Assembly (NCBI GenBank): GCA_013416485.1
Contig: JACCEO010000007.1
Coordinates: 1-64,000, forward strand
Origin: Alcaligenaceae bacterium
GTDB taxonomy: Bacteria; Pseudomonadota; Gammaproteobacteria; Burkholderiales; Burkholderiaceae_B
DNA length: 64,000 bases
Reading direction: 5' to 3'
A program made the translations under genes and the position numbers. Positions within the stretch are counted from its first letter, which is position 1. Each line of letters opens with the position of its first letter. A model generated the notes under the pieces. It saw only the letters and a list, made by a program, of their open reading frames with translations. It searched no databases and was not told the DNA's origin. Shown one piece after another: positions 8,738-18,397 of this stretch.

Positions 8738-9854
8738 CATAAATAACCAGCAAGCGATAAGTGCTGATACATGGTGCTGGTGGACGTCGCTGATGCCACA
8801 GGATTCGCTAGCTAGGCATTTGGTACAACGCTTGCTGCCTGCTGTGCTCTTGCTGGTCATACTGGATGTGGCTGTAACCTGGGTTCTGACCCAGAAAATG
8901 AGCCTGGAAGATTGGCTACTAAGGGATATCTTCTGGACTATGGTTGCCAGTCAGATTTTGCTGGTAGCTTTGTTTGCCTGGGTTTTGATTTCAGGTGTCC
9001 GATCAGGCTTAGCCTCTATCAATCGGCTTACTGAACAGATACAGCGTCGCTCGATAGATGATCTTCAAACCTTGGACAGTAGCGGTTTACCTGCTGAAGT
9101 TGTCCCTTTGGTCGAGCACGTCAATGACTTGTTAGTGCGTCTCAATGACTCTATGCTGGCGCAAAAGCGTTTTGTGGGCCATGCTGCCCATCAGCTTAGA
9201 ACACCATTGACAGGATTAAAGCTGGAGTCCGAGCTCATGCTATCGCGTGAACTTCCCCCCGAAGTCAGGGCAAGGGCCGAGCGCATCAAGTCAGTAACTG
9301 ATCGCATGATACGGTTAGGCCAACAGCTATTAGTATTGGCACAGGCTGACTCTACCGCACGTCTGCAAGACAGTTTTGTTCGTATCGATTTATGTGAGTG
9401 GGCTAGGGCTAGTGGTGCTGAATGGATACCAGCCGCACGTAGCCGTCATTTGAACATGCAGCTTAAGGCACCGGATCACCCCGTTTGGATAGACGCAGAC
9501 CCGTTATTATTAGAAGAATTACTCAGTAACTTAATTGATAATGCACTGCGTTATGGCGTGAACGCTAGCACCATCACCTTGCAGGTCAGTGCCAATCCGC
9601 CATCCTTGGCGATAGAAGATGATGGTCCAGGTATACAAGCCGACGATGCAAAGCGGGTATTCGAAGCCTTCTATCGTTCATCGGCATCCATCCACAGCGA
9701 TGGTGCTGGTTTGGGGCTGGCCATCGTCAGGGAAATTGCTTTGGCTCATGGCGCTTGGTGGAAATTGATTAGTCGCCCGACATTTTCGGGCTCGCGTATT
9801 ACTGTGGTGTTTCCTGGGCCCCGTATAGGGGCCAGATTGACCAGGCAAGAGTAG
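8727..9854 (+). CDS. Two-component sensor histidine kinase (TctE/QseC-like)
   Basis: This is an inner-membrane kinase predicted to phosphorylate the preceding response regulator. It has two membrane helices (about 28-52 and 70-92) with an unusually short outer loop of about 20 residues and no folded periplasmic sensor domain. A HAMP-like linker follows. The H box is HAAHQLRTPLTGLK with H155, the N box is NLIDNALRYG, and the G boxes are EDDGPGI and GAGLGLAIVREI. The ATG at 8727 is preferred over the TTG two codons upstream. The short outer loop suggests it senses membrane or cytoplasmic cues rather than a periplasmic ligand. This is an inference. Confidence 0.88.
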   Translation: MKSDINNQQAISADTWCWWTSLMPQDSLARHLVQRLLPAVLLLVILDVAVTWVLTQKMSLEDWLLRDIFWTMVASQILLVALFAWVLISGVRSGLASINRLTEQIQRRSIDDLQTLDSSGLPAEVVPLVEHVNDLLVRLNDSMLAQKRFVGHAAHQLRTPLTGLKLESELMLSRELPPEVRARAERIKSVTDRMIRLGQQLLVLAQADSTARLQDSFVRIDLCEWARASGAEWIPAARSRHLNMQLKAPDHPVWIDADPLLLEELLSNLIDNALRYGVNASTITLQVSANPPSLAIEDDGPGIQADDAKRVFEAFYRSSASIHSDGAGLGLAIVREIALAHGAWWKLISRPTFSGSRITVVFPGPRIGARLTRQE

Positions 9855-9856
9855 TT

Positions 9857-11758
9857 ATGACTAGAACCAATGCAACAGTTGCTAAAGCTGATATTGACAT
9901 TACACCTCGTAGCATCGCGCTAATGGGGGCATTGGGTGTGGTTTATGGGGATATAGGCACCAGTCCCTTGTATACGATTAAGGCAGCTATGGCACTGATG
10001 CCTGGGGCTGGTCCCGAGCAAATATTGGGTTTGCTGTCCCTGCTGTTCTGGATGTTAATGCTGGTGGTATCGCTGAAATACGTAGGTATTATTTTACGAG
10101 CGAATAACCGTGGCGAAGGGGGGACGCTGGCACTACTGGTCTTGGCGCTTAAAGGGCTTAGTGGGCGCAAACAATGGGTGTTGACCATAGTGGGATTGAT
10201 CGGCGCTTGCTTGTTCTATGGCGACAGTATGATTACCCCCGCTATTTCTGTACTGTCTGCCATCGAAGGTATCAGCCTGATTTCTTATACCTTAATGCCT
10301 TGGGTAGTGCCCTTGTCGGTGCTGGTGTTGGCTGCGCTATTTTTGATACAGTCGCATGGCACTGGCACTATGGGTAAGTTGTTTGGTCCGATTATGCTGT
10401 GCTGGTTTTTAACTCTGGCCGGTTTAGGTGCCTGGCGTATTTTTCTGGAACCCAGCATATTGCAGGCTTTAAATCCTGTGTGGGCGTATACATTTATTGC
10501 CCAAGCACCGTGGCAGACCTATTTACTGCTAGGTGTCATTGTCTTGGCCCTGACAGGTGCGGAAGCTTTATATGCGGATATGGGGCATTTTGGGCACAAG
10601 GTCATTAGTCAAAGTTGGTTCAGTTTGGTCCTACCCGCCTTGGTGCTGTGTTATTTAGGGCAGGGTGCAGTGTTGCTGGCCAATCCAGATGCCGTGCGTA
10701 ATCCTTTCTTTTTGATGGCACCAGATTGGGGCTTGGTGCCTTTAGTGGTACTGGCAACGTTGGCTACGGTTATTGCTTCGCAGTCTGTCATTTCTGGGGC
10801 ATTTTCAGTGACCCGTCAGGCTGTGCAATTGGGGTTTTGGCCCCGTATGGCCATTTTGCACACATCGGCTAGTGCCGAAGGGCAAATTTATTTGCCACGG
10901 GTTAATCAGCTGTTATTTGTAGCGGTGTTGTTTTTAGTGGTGGCATTTGGTTCATCCGAGCGCTTGGCCCATGCCTATGGTTTTGCGGTAACAGGCACCA
11001 TGTTGATGACTTCCATATTGGCCTGGGTGGTTTTGCCCCGTCAGTCAGTGGGGCTACGACGGATCATGTGGTTGATTTTGATAGGCATCTTCTTGTTGGT
11101 GGATGTCTTGCTGTTTTCATCCAATGCCTTAAAAGTTTTTGAGGGTGGGTGGTTGCCTTTACTAGTGGGTTTGGCCTTATTGGCGTTGATGACTACCTGG
11201 AAACAAGGCAGAGATCAAATGCATAAAACCTTGGCAGGGGATCAACAACCGTTAAGATCGTTTATGAAATCATTGGATAACTACCCACCCACCCAGGTTT
11301 CTGGTACGGCGGTATTTATGACCATGATAGTAGACACTGTGCCTCCCGCATTGCTGCATAACTTAAAGCATAACAAGGTCCTGCATAAGCAAGTGTTGTT
11401 TTTGCATGTTAGTACGACAGATGTGCCTTATGTCCCTCTTACAGAGCGTGTACATTTACAGCGTATCAGTGAAAACAGCTGGCAGCTAATTGCGCACTGG
11501 GGATTCAAACAAGAGCCCGACGTTCCACAGTTATTGGACTATATCGCAGAGACGCACCCAGAAATTCATCTGGACCCCATGGAAATCTCTTATTTTCTGT
11601 CGCATACCACGGTGATCGTCGTGCGTAAGGTAGATTGGTTATCGGGATGGCGTCGTCGCTTGTTTTCTTTCATGACACGCAATGCAAGTGGCAGCTCCCG
11701 TTTCTTTAAAATACCCCCCAATCGGGTAGTGGAGATGGGCCGGCAATTAGAGCTGTAG
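9857..11758 (+). CDS. kup: Low-affinity K+ uptake transporter, KUP/HAK/KT family
   Basis: Kup is a K+:H+ symporter of the inner membrane. The 633-residue length matches Kup (about 620-630). The N-terminus carries the family hallmark GVVYGDIGTSPLYT, followed by NRGEGGTLAL, GDSMITPAISVLSA and GAEALYADMGHFG. About 12 membrane helices end near residue 450 and are followed by a hydrophilic cytoplasmic C-terminal domain. It starts 2 bp after the sensor-kinase stop, so it is surely co-transcribed with the two-component system. This arrangement is unusual for kup, which generally stands alone. Confidence 0.95.
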   Translation: MTRTNATVAKADIDITPRSIALMGALGVVYGDIGTSPLYTIKAAMALMPGAGPEQILGLLSLLFWMLMLVVSLKYVGIILRANNRGEGGTLALLVLALKGLSGRKQWVLTIVGLIGACLFYGDSMITPAISVLSAIEGISLISYTLMPWVVPLSVLVLAALFLIQSHGTGTMGKLFGPIMLCWFLTLAGLGAWRIFLEPSILQALNPVWAYTFIAQAPWQTYLLLGVIVLALTGAEALYADMGHFGHKVISQSWFSLVLPALVLCYLGQGAVLLANPDAVRNPFFLMAPDWGLVPLVVLATLATVIASQSVISGAFSVTRQAVQLGFWPRMAILHTSASAEGQIYLPRVNQLLFVAVLFLVVAFGSSERLAHAYGFAVTGTMLMTSILAWVVLPRQSVGLRRIMWLILIGIFLLVDVLLFSSNALKVFEGGWLPLLVGLALLALMTTWKQGRDQMHKTLAGDQQPLRSFMKSLDNYPPTQVSGTAVFMTMIVDTVPPALLHNLKHNKVLHKQVLFLHVSTTDVPYVPLTERVHLQRISENSWQLIAHWGFKQEPDVPQLLDYIAETHPEIHLDPMEISYFLSHTTVIVVRKVDWLSGWRRRLFSFMTRNASGSSRFFKIPPNRVVEMGRQLEL

Positions 11759-11762
11759 TGCA

Positions 11763-12167
11763 TCAGGGATTGGTTGTGGTTATTGTGGTTTCACGGAGGA
11801 TACCTCCTGCTTCGACACTACCTTGAGTAGTAGTGTGTTGTCCCGACATTTGTAATAGGCAGTCATCCTTATCTTGGCCAGATAGGGCATCGCAGCGTTT
11901 AGTTCTGTTGTCTGGAGCTAGTCGTTCGCCAGTTGTTAGACGATTGTGCCGTGCTTCCGCTAAAGCAGCGCTAGCTTCTTTCAGGCAGGTGGATTTATCT
12001 TGATAGTTTGAACTGCTATTGCACAGTTGGACGTCGGCCTGATAGCGTTGTTCTGGTGTGCTGCCGTCACTAGAACTAGCGGCCAGTGATAATGGCGCGA
12101 TTAGGCTAACGCTTAGTGCTATACCTAGTAAAGCAGGGCGTGAAAGCAAACGGGATCGCTTAAGCAT
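11763..12167 (-). CDS. Small secreted protein of unknown function
   Basis: This 134-residue protein has a clear Sec signal peptide (basic MLKRSRLLSR, hydrophobic GIALSVSLIAPLSLA, cleavage near ALAASS). The mature part is polar and carries four cysteines in two repeats of one layout, LCNSSSNYQDKSTC and RCDALSGQDKDDC, each pair about 12 residues apart. This suggests two disulfide-linked helical hairpins in the periplasm. The C-terminus is Thr-rich. It converges on kup with only 4 bp between the stops. I do not recognise a named family. The signal peptide and the paired Cys pattern make a real gene likely. Confidence 0.7.
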   Translation of the reverse strand: MLKRSRLLSRPALLGIALSVSLIAPLSLAASSSDGSTPEQRYQADVQLCNSSSNYQDKSTCLKEASAALAEARHNRLTTGERLAPDNRTKRCDALSGQDKDDCLLQMSGQHTTTQGSVEAGGILRETTITTTNP

Positions 12168-12280
12168 AATAGTATGCTCCTTGTGTGAACAGTGCGCTGC
12201 ATAGAGCCGGGCAAATGTCTAGTCATGCAACGCCGTTTGGTGAGTGGTGATACAACTAACCAGCAAAGCGTGTTCCAGGC

Positions 12281-12637
12281 TTAGTCAGGGTCTACGCTAT
12301 TGGTAGCAGTTTGTTCAGCAGCAAGTTGCGCGGCCTTGGCATGGCGCTTGATGGCAGCACGCATTAATAGTATAGCGGTGCAAGGGGCTGTGATCACCAA
12401 TAATATGGTAATTAAAATTGGATGCAATATAGGGCGCTGTTCTAGGAAGCTAGACACCAGGATGCTAGCCAACAGTACACAAAAAGCGCCTAAGGTGTTG
12501 CCCATCGTGGGTGCATGCATACGTGCACAAAATGTGGGTAAGCGTAGCAGCCCCAAGGATCCGATGACGGTGATGATCCCAGCGCTAACCAACAAGAAAG
12601 CAACTGGGATGGCAAGCCATAGGGGGAGGGAGTTCAT
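12281..12637 (-). CDS. mrpG: Mrp Na+/H+ antiporter subunit G
   Basis: This is the last gene of the Mrp (multiple resistance and pH) cation/proton antiporter operon and encodes a small three-helix membrane subunit. The 118 residues include VSAGIITVIGSLGLLRLPTF and CARMHAPTMGNTLG, the latter typical of MnhG/MrpG/PhaG. Its ATG overlaps the mrpF stop by 4 bp. The protein is needed for complex assembly in characterised Mrp systems. Confidence 0.92.
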   Translation of the reverse strand: MNSLPLWLAIPVAFLLVSAGIITVIGSLGLLRLPTFCARMHAPTMGNTLGAFCVLLASILVSSFLEQRPILHPILITILLVITAPCTAILLMRAAIKRHAKAAQLAAEQTATNSVDPD

Positions 12638-12915
12638 GGTTCTATTACCTCGCCACGCAACAGGAACTTGGCCATAGCCACTGAGCTGACAAAGCCAAAC
12701 ATACTAATCAATAGAGCAATGTCAAAATATACTGACTCCCCGAATTGCAAGCCCAGGACCAAGAGTATTAACATGCCATTGACATACATGGTGTCCAGAG
12801 CCAATACCCTGTCGGTTACATCGGGTCCGTACAGCAGACGTATCGTGGCAATCGCCAGTCCTACAACAAAGCAGCCCAGGGCAAAGCTGGCCGCCCAGAA
12901 TACCAGCGCAGTCAT
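12634..12915 (-). CDS. mrpF: Mrp Na+/H+ antiporter subunit F
   Basis: This three-helix membrane subunit has 93 residues from the ATG at 12915 (MTALVFWAASFALG). The motif RLLYGPDVTDRVLALDT is the MrpF/MnhF signature. A longer reading frame upstream is rejected because it would run far into mrpE and add a hydrophilic stretch not found in the family. It overlaps mrpE and mrpG by 4 bp each. Confidence 0.92.
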   Translation of the reverse strand: MTALVFWAASFALGCFVVGLAIATIRLLYGPDVTDRVLALDTMYVNGMLILLVLGLQFGESVYFDIALLISMFGFVSSVAMAKFLLRGEVIEP

Positions 12916-13397
12916 TCGAATATCCTTATAAGGGGGCCTTGATAGCGTTGTTGTATAACCGCTAGCCATTGCTCTTCGTTTTGAAGATCCAATACGTGCA
13001 ATGTTAATACATTGTCTGTCTCAGAGTAGTCTGCCCAGACGGTACCTGGGGTGTAAGTCACTATGCAAGCTAGGGCTGCCAGACCATGCGGGTCAGTCAA
13101 GGTCAAGGGAATACGCAAAAAACCAGGTTGAAAACCTGAGCGTTTACCTTGGCAAACGATACGCCCTACGGCAATCGTAGATAGCGTAATGTCTACGGCG
13201 ACATGCCATATTAATTTCAGCGCTATTAGTGGATGTTTAGCGCTGGCACGTACCGGTCTTACGGTGAACGCCAACCAGTTCAGCATCAAGGCAAACATAC
13301 TACCTAGTACGATGTTGCCTATAGATAGGGTGTCGTTTAGCAGTAGCCAAATGCCAAGCAGAATAATGGGCAAGGCCACATAATTTAATCGCTTCAT
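12912..13397 (-). CDS. mrpE: Mrp Na+/H+ antiporter subunit E
   Basis: This subunit has 161 residues from the ATG at 13397 (MKRLNYVALPIILLG). It has two N-terminal membrane helices and a cytoplasmic domain with TYTPGTVWADYSE, the conserved MrpE/MnhE segment. The frame is open further upstream, but that part overlaps the end of mrpD and has no family similarity. The start overlaps the mrpD stop by 4 bp. Confidence 0.92.
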   Translation of the reverse strand: MKRLNYVALPIILLGIWLLLNDTLSIGNIVLGSMFALMLNWLAFTVRPVRASAKHPLIALKLIWHVAVDITLSTIAVGRIVCQGKRSGFQPGFLRIPLTLTDPHGLAALACIVTYTPGTVWADYSETDNVLTLHVLDLQNEEQWLAVIQQRYQGPLIRIFE

Positions 13398-15031
13398 AGT
13401 CCGGCTCCGATATGTAATCCACGAGCGGGGCTTTGGGATAATACGGCTTCTATGTAGGTAGCCGGGTGATCCAGGTAACTGGCGGTATCGTCCAAATACT
13501 GGATGACGGGGCCAGCCCATATGGTTAGTGCTATGCAGGCCAGTAGTAGCACTCCTACAGGGGCCGCTTCGCTAATGCGTAAGCGTGGCACGATATTATC
13601 TTCGGGTACCCAGAACAACCGTATACCTGTACGCGCTAAAGCAATAATGCCTGCCAACCCCGAGGATAATACTCCTATGACCAGCATCCAGGCATCGATC
13701 GATGGCACATCAGTGGTAGAGGTTTGCAAAGCTGCTGACAATAAAGTGAACTTTGCAATAAATCCGGACAGAGGCGGCAGGCCTGTAATTAATAGCGCAC
13801 AGGCAAAAAATGATAAACCTAGGAATGCCATAGCGGCTGGAATGGCTACACCCACAACGTCATCAGAATGATCTGGGGCTTCTTCGTCTTCCAGTTCAAA
13901 GGCTTCTTGGCTGACGGCTAGCAAGTCAGAACCGAACGTTTGGGTACGGTTTATCATTTCTAGCAGCATGAAAAATGCGCATAGTGCTAATACCGAGCTG
14001 ATTAAATAAAGTAAAGCAGGTCCAGTAAGGGCAACGCCAGGCATGCCCAGTGCGGCTAGCAAGGTGCCCGAGGATAAGATAATAGAGTAACCCGCCTGGC
14101 GTTCTACCTGCGTTGAAGACAGCAAACCAATGATGCCAAAAATTAAGGTCGCCATACCCACAGGGAACATCCATTCCCCTCCAAACGCTGCTGGTGCGCC
14201 GGTAGGAAGCAGTAAAGATCCTATGCGTAACAGTGCATAAATACCTACCTTGGTCATAATGGCAAACATGCCAGCCACAGGTGGGCAAGCGTTGGCATAG
14301 GTCGCAGGAAGCCAGAAGTTCAAGGGCCAAGCAGCGGCTTTGATCAGAAACGCCATGCCTAAAATGGCAGCGCCGGTTTCAAACAGACGGCGATCAGGAC
14401 CGGATAACTCCCCCGCCTGAACTGCCAGATCGGCCATGTTCAAGGTACCTGTCAGGCCGTAGATTAAGGCCAAGGCTATCAGTAGTAAAAATGAAGAGAC
14501 TAGATTGATGAGGATATAGTGTAATCCGGCAGCTACCCTTTCCTGGCCGGATCCATGTAGCATCAAACCATAGGAAGCCACCAGCAAAACTTCAAAAAAC
14601 ACAAATAAATTGAATAGGTCACCGGTTAGAAACGCACCGTTTAGTCCCATCAATAGAAATTGAAATAGGGGGTGAAAGTGCACCCCAGCCCTATCCCAGC
14701 GGGCGGTGGAGTATATCCAGCTGGCGGCGCCAACGACTGAAGTCAACAACAGCATAATGGCTGCCAGGCGGTCAGCTACGACTACGATGCCAAAGGGGGC
14801 AGGCCAGTCGCCTAATAAATATACACCTACGCCGTTGGGCCAGTTACTGCTTAATAGCCCCGAGGTCAAACACAGCAAGGTCAGCGCTAATAGAATCTGA
14901 GCGACTATCGACACCAATGACAGGGCTAGTCTGGCTTGACGCTGAGAGTCCCGCAGCAACAACATGGCTGCGCCTGCCAGCATGGGAATGGCCACCGGCA
15001 AAATAGGTAAATGTTGGAACCAGCTTGTCAT
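13394..15031 (-). CDS. mrpD: Mrp Na+/H+ antiporter subunit D
   Basis: This is a 545-residue polytopic membrane protein homologous to the NuoL/M/N proton-translocating subunits of complex I. It carries LFVFFEVLLVASYGLMLHGS, with the key membrane Glu, and KAAAWPLNFWLPATYANACPP, with the conserved Lys of the antiporter module. A hydrophilic insert with several acidic residues lies near residues 375-390. The Mrp complex expels Na+ (also K+ or Li+) in exchange for H+. It sits between mrpC and mrpE with 4-bp overlaps on both sides. Confidence 0.94.
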   Translation of the reverse strand: MTSWFQHLPILPVAIPMLAGAAMLLLRDSQRQARLALSLVSIVAQILLALTLLCLTSGLLSSNWPNGVGVYLLGDWPAPFGIVVVADRLAAIMLLLTSVVGAASWIYSTARWDRAGVHFHPLFQFLLMGLNGAFLTGDLFNLFVFFEVLLVASYGLMLHGSGQERVAAGLHYILINLVSSFLLLIALALIYGLTGTLNMADLAVQAGELSGPDRRLFETGAAILGMAFLIKAAAWPLNFWLPATYANACPPVAGMFAIMTKVGIYALLRIGSLLLPTGAPAAFGGEWMFPVGMATLIFGIIGLLSSTQVERQAGYSIILSSGTLLAALGMPGVALTGPALLYLISSVLALCAFFMLLEMINRTQTFGSDLLAVSQEAFELEDEEAPDHSDDVVGVAIPAAMAFLGLSFFACALLITGLPPLSGFIAKFTLLSAALQTSTTDVPSIDAWMLVIGVLSSGLAGIIALARTGIRLFWVPEDNIVPRLRISEAAPVGVLLLACIALTIWAGPVIQYLDDTASYLDHPATYIEAVLSQSPARGLHIGAGL

Positions 15032-15372
15032 TGGCGATTTTCCCGTCCATCGACGTGATCGGTGTCAGACAAGCCGCGGGATGCCATTAGCACGACCAGG
15101 AAGAGGGCGGTGGTCGCAAAGCCTATGACAATAGCGGTTAGCACCAGCGCTTGGGGCAAGGGGTCTGCATATAAGCTGGGGTCGGCAGCCCATTCCGCAT
15201 CAATCACGGGCGGTGCGCCCAAGGTAATTCTACCCATGCCAAAAATGAACAAGTTCACTGCATATGAAATCAAAGATAAACCGATAATGACCTGGAAGGT
15301 TCTGGGCCTAAGCAGTAGCCAGACTCCAGAGCCGGCCAGTACGCCTATGCCGATGGAAAGAATAATTTCCAT
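15028..15372 (-). CDS. mrpC: Mrp Na+/H+ antiporter subunit C
   Basis: This 114-residue three-helix protein is homologous to NuoK. It includes VIIGLSLISYAVNLFIFGMG and a long DPLPQALVLTAIVIGFATTA segment that is strongly conserved in MrpC/MnhC. The first base of its ATG trio is shared with the mrpA stop region, so the two are translationally coupled. Confidence 0.94.
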   Translation of the reverse strand: MEIILSIGIGVLAGSGVWLLLRPRTFQVIIGLSLISYAVNLFIFGMGRITLGAPPVIDAEWAADPSLYADPLPQALVLTAIVIGFATTALFLVVLMASRGLSDTDHVDGRENRQ

Positions 15373-18287
15373 TAAGAGGCTCCTGGTGTGGTGGTTGGGG
15401 TTAGCGTCGTTGCAGGCTTGCGATAAAAACGCAAGGATTGGTGTGCCAAAGCGACTAGCATCAAGACGGTGGCACCGACCACCAGCATATAAACGCCTAG
15501 ATCAAATAACAGTACGCTGGATATGTGCACCTGACCTATCAAGGGGACGATCACATCCCAGGACAGGGCAGCAAGGAAGGGACGTGCACCCCACCATACA
15601 GACATGGCAGTGATGCCAGATACCAATAAACCAAATGCTATCCAGTGTTGTGGGTTAATGCCCGGCCTGGTCTCTACCCAGATGACGCCGCTAACCATGT
15701 ATTGCAAAATAATCGCGGTGGCCAAAATTAAGCCGCCAATAAACCCACCGCCTGGCAGATTATGCCCACGCAGTAGGAAGTACATAGAGATTAGCGCTGC
15801 TACTGGCAACAGTAAACGTACCAATAACGCAGGTATTGCCATAATGCCCACAGGGACTAATGCCTTGGGGTCGGGTTCGCCAAAAGCGCCTAATAGTTTG
15901 GCCGTTGTTACAGGTTGCTGACGTTCTGGCGGTAGCTCCATCGTTTCGGCGGGGGGGCGGAAACGTCGTAGTAGCGCATAAACAGATAGTGCAACTATGC
16001 CTAACACACTGATTTCGCCGTAAGTATCGAAGGCGCGAAAGTCCACCAATATGACGTTGACCACGTTAGCGCCACCGCCTAGCGGGAGTGACTGTTCAAC
16101 AAAGAAGGACGATATGCCGGTAGGGCGTTCACGGGTCAGCATGCCATAGGCTAGGACCGTCATGCCTAAGCCGCTGGCAATGGTAATAATAAAATCACGG
16201 GTACGGCGCGTAAACACCCTGATAGGGGTTTGTCTTAAGCGAGTATCTTCCTCGACACGGCGCGGTAGCCAGCGCAGTCCCAGCAAGATCAAGACCATAG
16301 TGACAACTTCGACGGCAAGTTGAGTTAGCGCTAAGTCGGGGGCTGATAGCCAGGCAAAGGTTAAGCTGGTGACTAGTCCAGCACCGCCTAGTAGTAGCAG
16401 TGCACCAGGTCGGTGATACTTGGCCATGCGCGCGGCCCCGATTGCGCATGCCCCACCAGCGATCCACATCAGGCCAAATGTTAGGTCGGCAGGTGTGGAC
16501 AGTGTTGGTAACAACCATGACCCACCAAGCAAGGGTAGGGCGGCGACCAAGATAGTAGCAACAATAACCAGTATTAATTGGGTTTGCAGGCGTGATGAGC
16601 GTAACCAACTTAATGCAAGGTCAGCCAGCGTATCTAGACCTTCTAACAGGGCATCGAAACTACGGCGACCATCTAGTCGGTAGATTAATGGCGTACGTCC
16701 TGGACGGCTGCGATGTCGGTGACGCAGTAACCACAGTAATAGCATCCCACCCAGCAAAGCCAGAAAGCTCATCGCTAAAGGCAGATTAAATCCATGCCAA
16801 ATACGCAGGTCGTATGACGGGGTTGAACTACCTAATATGGCGAGTGCGGCATTGTATAAAAATGGTCCCACAGTAATGCTCGGAAGTATGCCTACAACCA
16901 AGCAGGTCAACACCAGGACTGTGCTAGGAATTAACATCAGTTTAGGTGGCTCGTGTGGTGCACGCGGTAAGTCGTGCGGCGCAGGTCCAAAAAATACCTG
17001 AGCAATAAAGCGTATAGAATAGGCAACACTAAAGGCGCTGGCACACACTGCAGCGGCAGGTAAGGCAAAGCGTGTCCACCAGTCACCACCCATAAATACG
17101 GTTTCAGCAAAAAACATTTCTTTGGAAATAAAGCCGTTCAGCAAGGGGATTCCTGCCATAGAGGCGGCGGCGACCATCGCTAAGGTGGCAGTAATTGGCA
17201 TGCTGCGATACAGGCCGGATAACCGACCCAGATCTCGCGTTCCTGTTTCATGGTCGACGATGCCTGCCGCCATGAATAACGAGGCTTTAAAGGTTGCGTG
17301 ATTAATCATGTGAAAGACCGCTGCAACCAAGGCGAGCCTGCTGTTCATGCCCAATAGTAGGGTAATCAAGCCCAAATTGCTGATGGTGGAATAGGCCAGG
17401 ACCCCTTTCATATCTGTCTGGAAGGTGGCTGCATAGGCCCCTAGTACCAAAGAGATGACGCCTGCTCCGCCTATCAGCAAGGTCCATTCAGGTGTCCCAG
17501 AAAGGACAGGCCAGAATCGGGCCAACAGAAAAACACCGGCTTTGACCATAGTGGCGGAATGCAGATACGCGGATACTGGCGTAGGAGCCGCCATAGCATT
17601 GGGTAGCCACACATGAAAAGGGAATTGTGCGCTTTTGGTTAAGGCACCTAGTGCCACCATGAGCAGCATGGTGGGGTACCACGAGTGGTTACGTATGATG
17701 TCGCCTGCCGCCAGAACATCGTCCAGATCGTAGCTGCCCACCATGTGACCCAGCATTAGCATGCCAGCCAGCAGGCACAGGCCTCCGGCGCCAGTAATAA
17801 TCAAGGACATGCGCGCCCCGCGCCTGGCGTCCAGCCTATGGTGCCAATAGGCGATTAAAAGAAAGGACGACAGGCTGGTCAGTTCCCAGAATACGACTAA
17901 CTGAATTAAATTGCCTGATAGCACCACGCCCAGCATGGAGCCCATGAATGCCAAAAAGAAAGAAAAGAAACGTGGAACAGGGTCTTGGGGCGACATGTAA
18001 TAGCGCGCATATAGCACGATTAAAGCACCCATCAGGGTGATAATCATGGTGAACAGCCAAGAGTAGCCATCCATGCGCAAACTGAAATCTACACCCGGCA
18101 TCCAGGCCCAGGTGTATTTAATAATTTGAGCGTCCCCCATCATGGGAAGTTGGCTCATGGCTAGTCCAGCGCAAACTATAGCGACTGCGCCAGCTAGCCA
18201 GGCTTCCAGATTGCGCGCATTAGTCGGCAGCAGCGCAGCCACAAGGCTACCCGCAAAAGGCAGAGCAAGAATCAGGAATAACAACAT
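15372..18287 (-). CDS. mrpA: Mrp Na+/H+ antiporter subunit A fused to subunit B
   Basis: This is a 971-residue membrane protein and the first gene of the operon. Residues of about 1-480 form a NuoL-like antiporter module with FFWELTSLSSFLLIAYWHH and AQFPFHVWLPNAMAAPTPVS. A middle region with further helices carries the MrpA C-terminal and MbhE-like parts. The last roughly 140 residues contain LLRGHNLPGGGFIGGLI, the MnhB/MrpB signature. A separate mrpB is therefore absent and A-B are fused, as in many Proteobacteria (PhaAB-type). The gene is divergent from hemN across a 184-bp gap. Na+/pH homeostasis is the known role of the family. Confidence 0.94.
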   Translation of the reverse strand: MLLFLILALPFAGSLVAALLPTNARNLEAWLAGAVAIVCAGLAMSQLPMMGDAQIIKYTWAWMPGVDFSLRMDGYSWLFTMIITLMGALIVLYARYYMSPQDPVPRFFSFFLAFMGSMLGVVLSGNLIQLVVFWELTSLSSFLLIAYWHHRLDARRGARMSLIITGAGGLCLLAGMLMLGHMVGSYDLDDVLAAGDIIRNHSWYPTMLLMVALGALTKSAQFPFHVWLPNAMAAPTPVSAYLHSATMVKAGVFLLARFWPVLSGTPEWTLLIGGAGVISLVLGAYAATFQTDMKGVLAYSTISNLGLITLLLGMNSRLALVAAVFHMINHATFKASLFMAAGIVDHETGTRDLGRLSGLYRSMPITATLAMVAAASMAGIPLLNGFISKEMFFAETVFMGGDWWTRFALPAAAVCASAFSVAYSIRFIAQVFFGPAPHDLPRAPHEPPKLMLIPSTVLVLTCLVVGILPSITVGPFLYNAALAILGSSTPSYDLRIWHGFNLPLAMSFLALLGGMLLLWLLRHRHRSRPGRTPLIYRLDGRRSFDALLEGLDTLADLALSWLRSSRLQTQLILVIVATILVAALPLLGGSWLLPTLSTPADLTFGLMWIAGGACAIGAARMAKYHRPGALLLLGGAGLVTSLTFAWLSAPDLALTQLAVEVVTMVLILLGLRWLPRRVEEDTRLRQTPIRVFTRRTRDFIITIASGLGMTVLAYGMLTRERPTGISSFFVEQSLPLGGGANVVNVILVDFRAFDTYGEISVLGIVALSVYALLRRFRPPAETMELPPERQQPVTTAKLLGAFGEPDPKALVPVGIMAIPALLVRLLLPVAALISMYFLLRGHNLPGGGFIGGLILATAIILQYMVSGVIWVETRPGINPQHWIAFGLLVSGITAMSVWWGARPFLAALSWDVIVPLIGQVHISSVLLFDLGVYMLVVGATVLMLVALAHQSLRFYRKPATTLTPTTTPGAS

Positions 18288-18397
18288 GAACAGGAAGGCT
18301 TACAGGGGAAAGAAACTGCCCTAATAATACGATATGTTTTGTGTCGCTAGGTAAATGTTGTGATTTATACGTGTATTACTGGGTTTTAATTGCATTA

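Noticed and set aside
16195-16608. 137-codon open frame overlapping mrpA in another frame
   Set aside because: Cys/Trp-rich composition and position inside a strongly conserved gene show it is a shadow frame.
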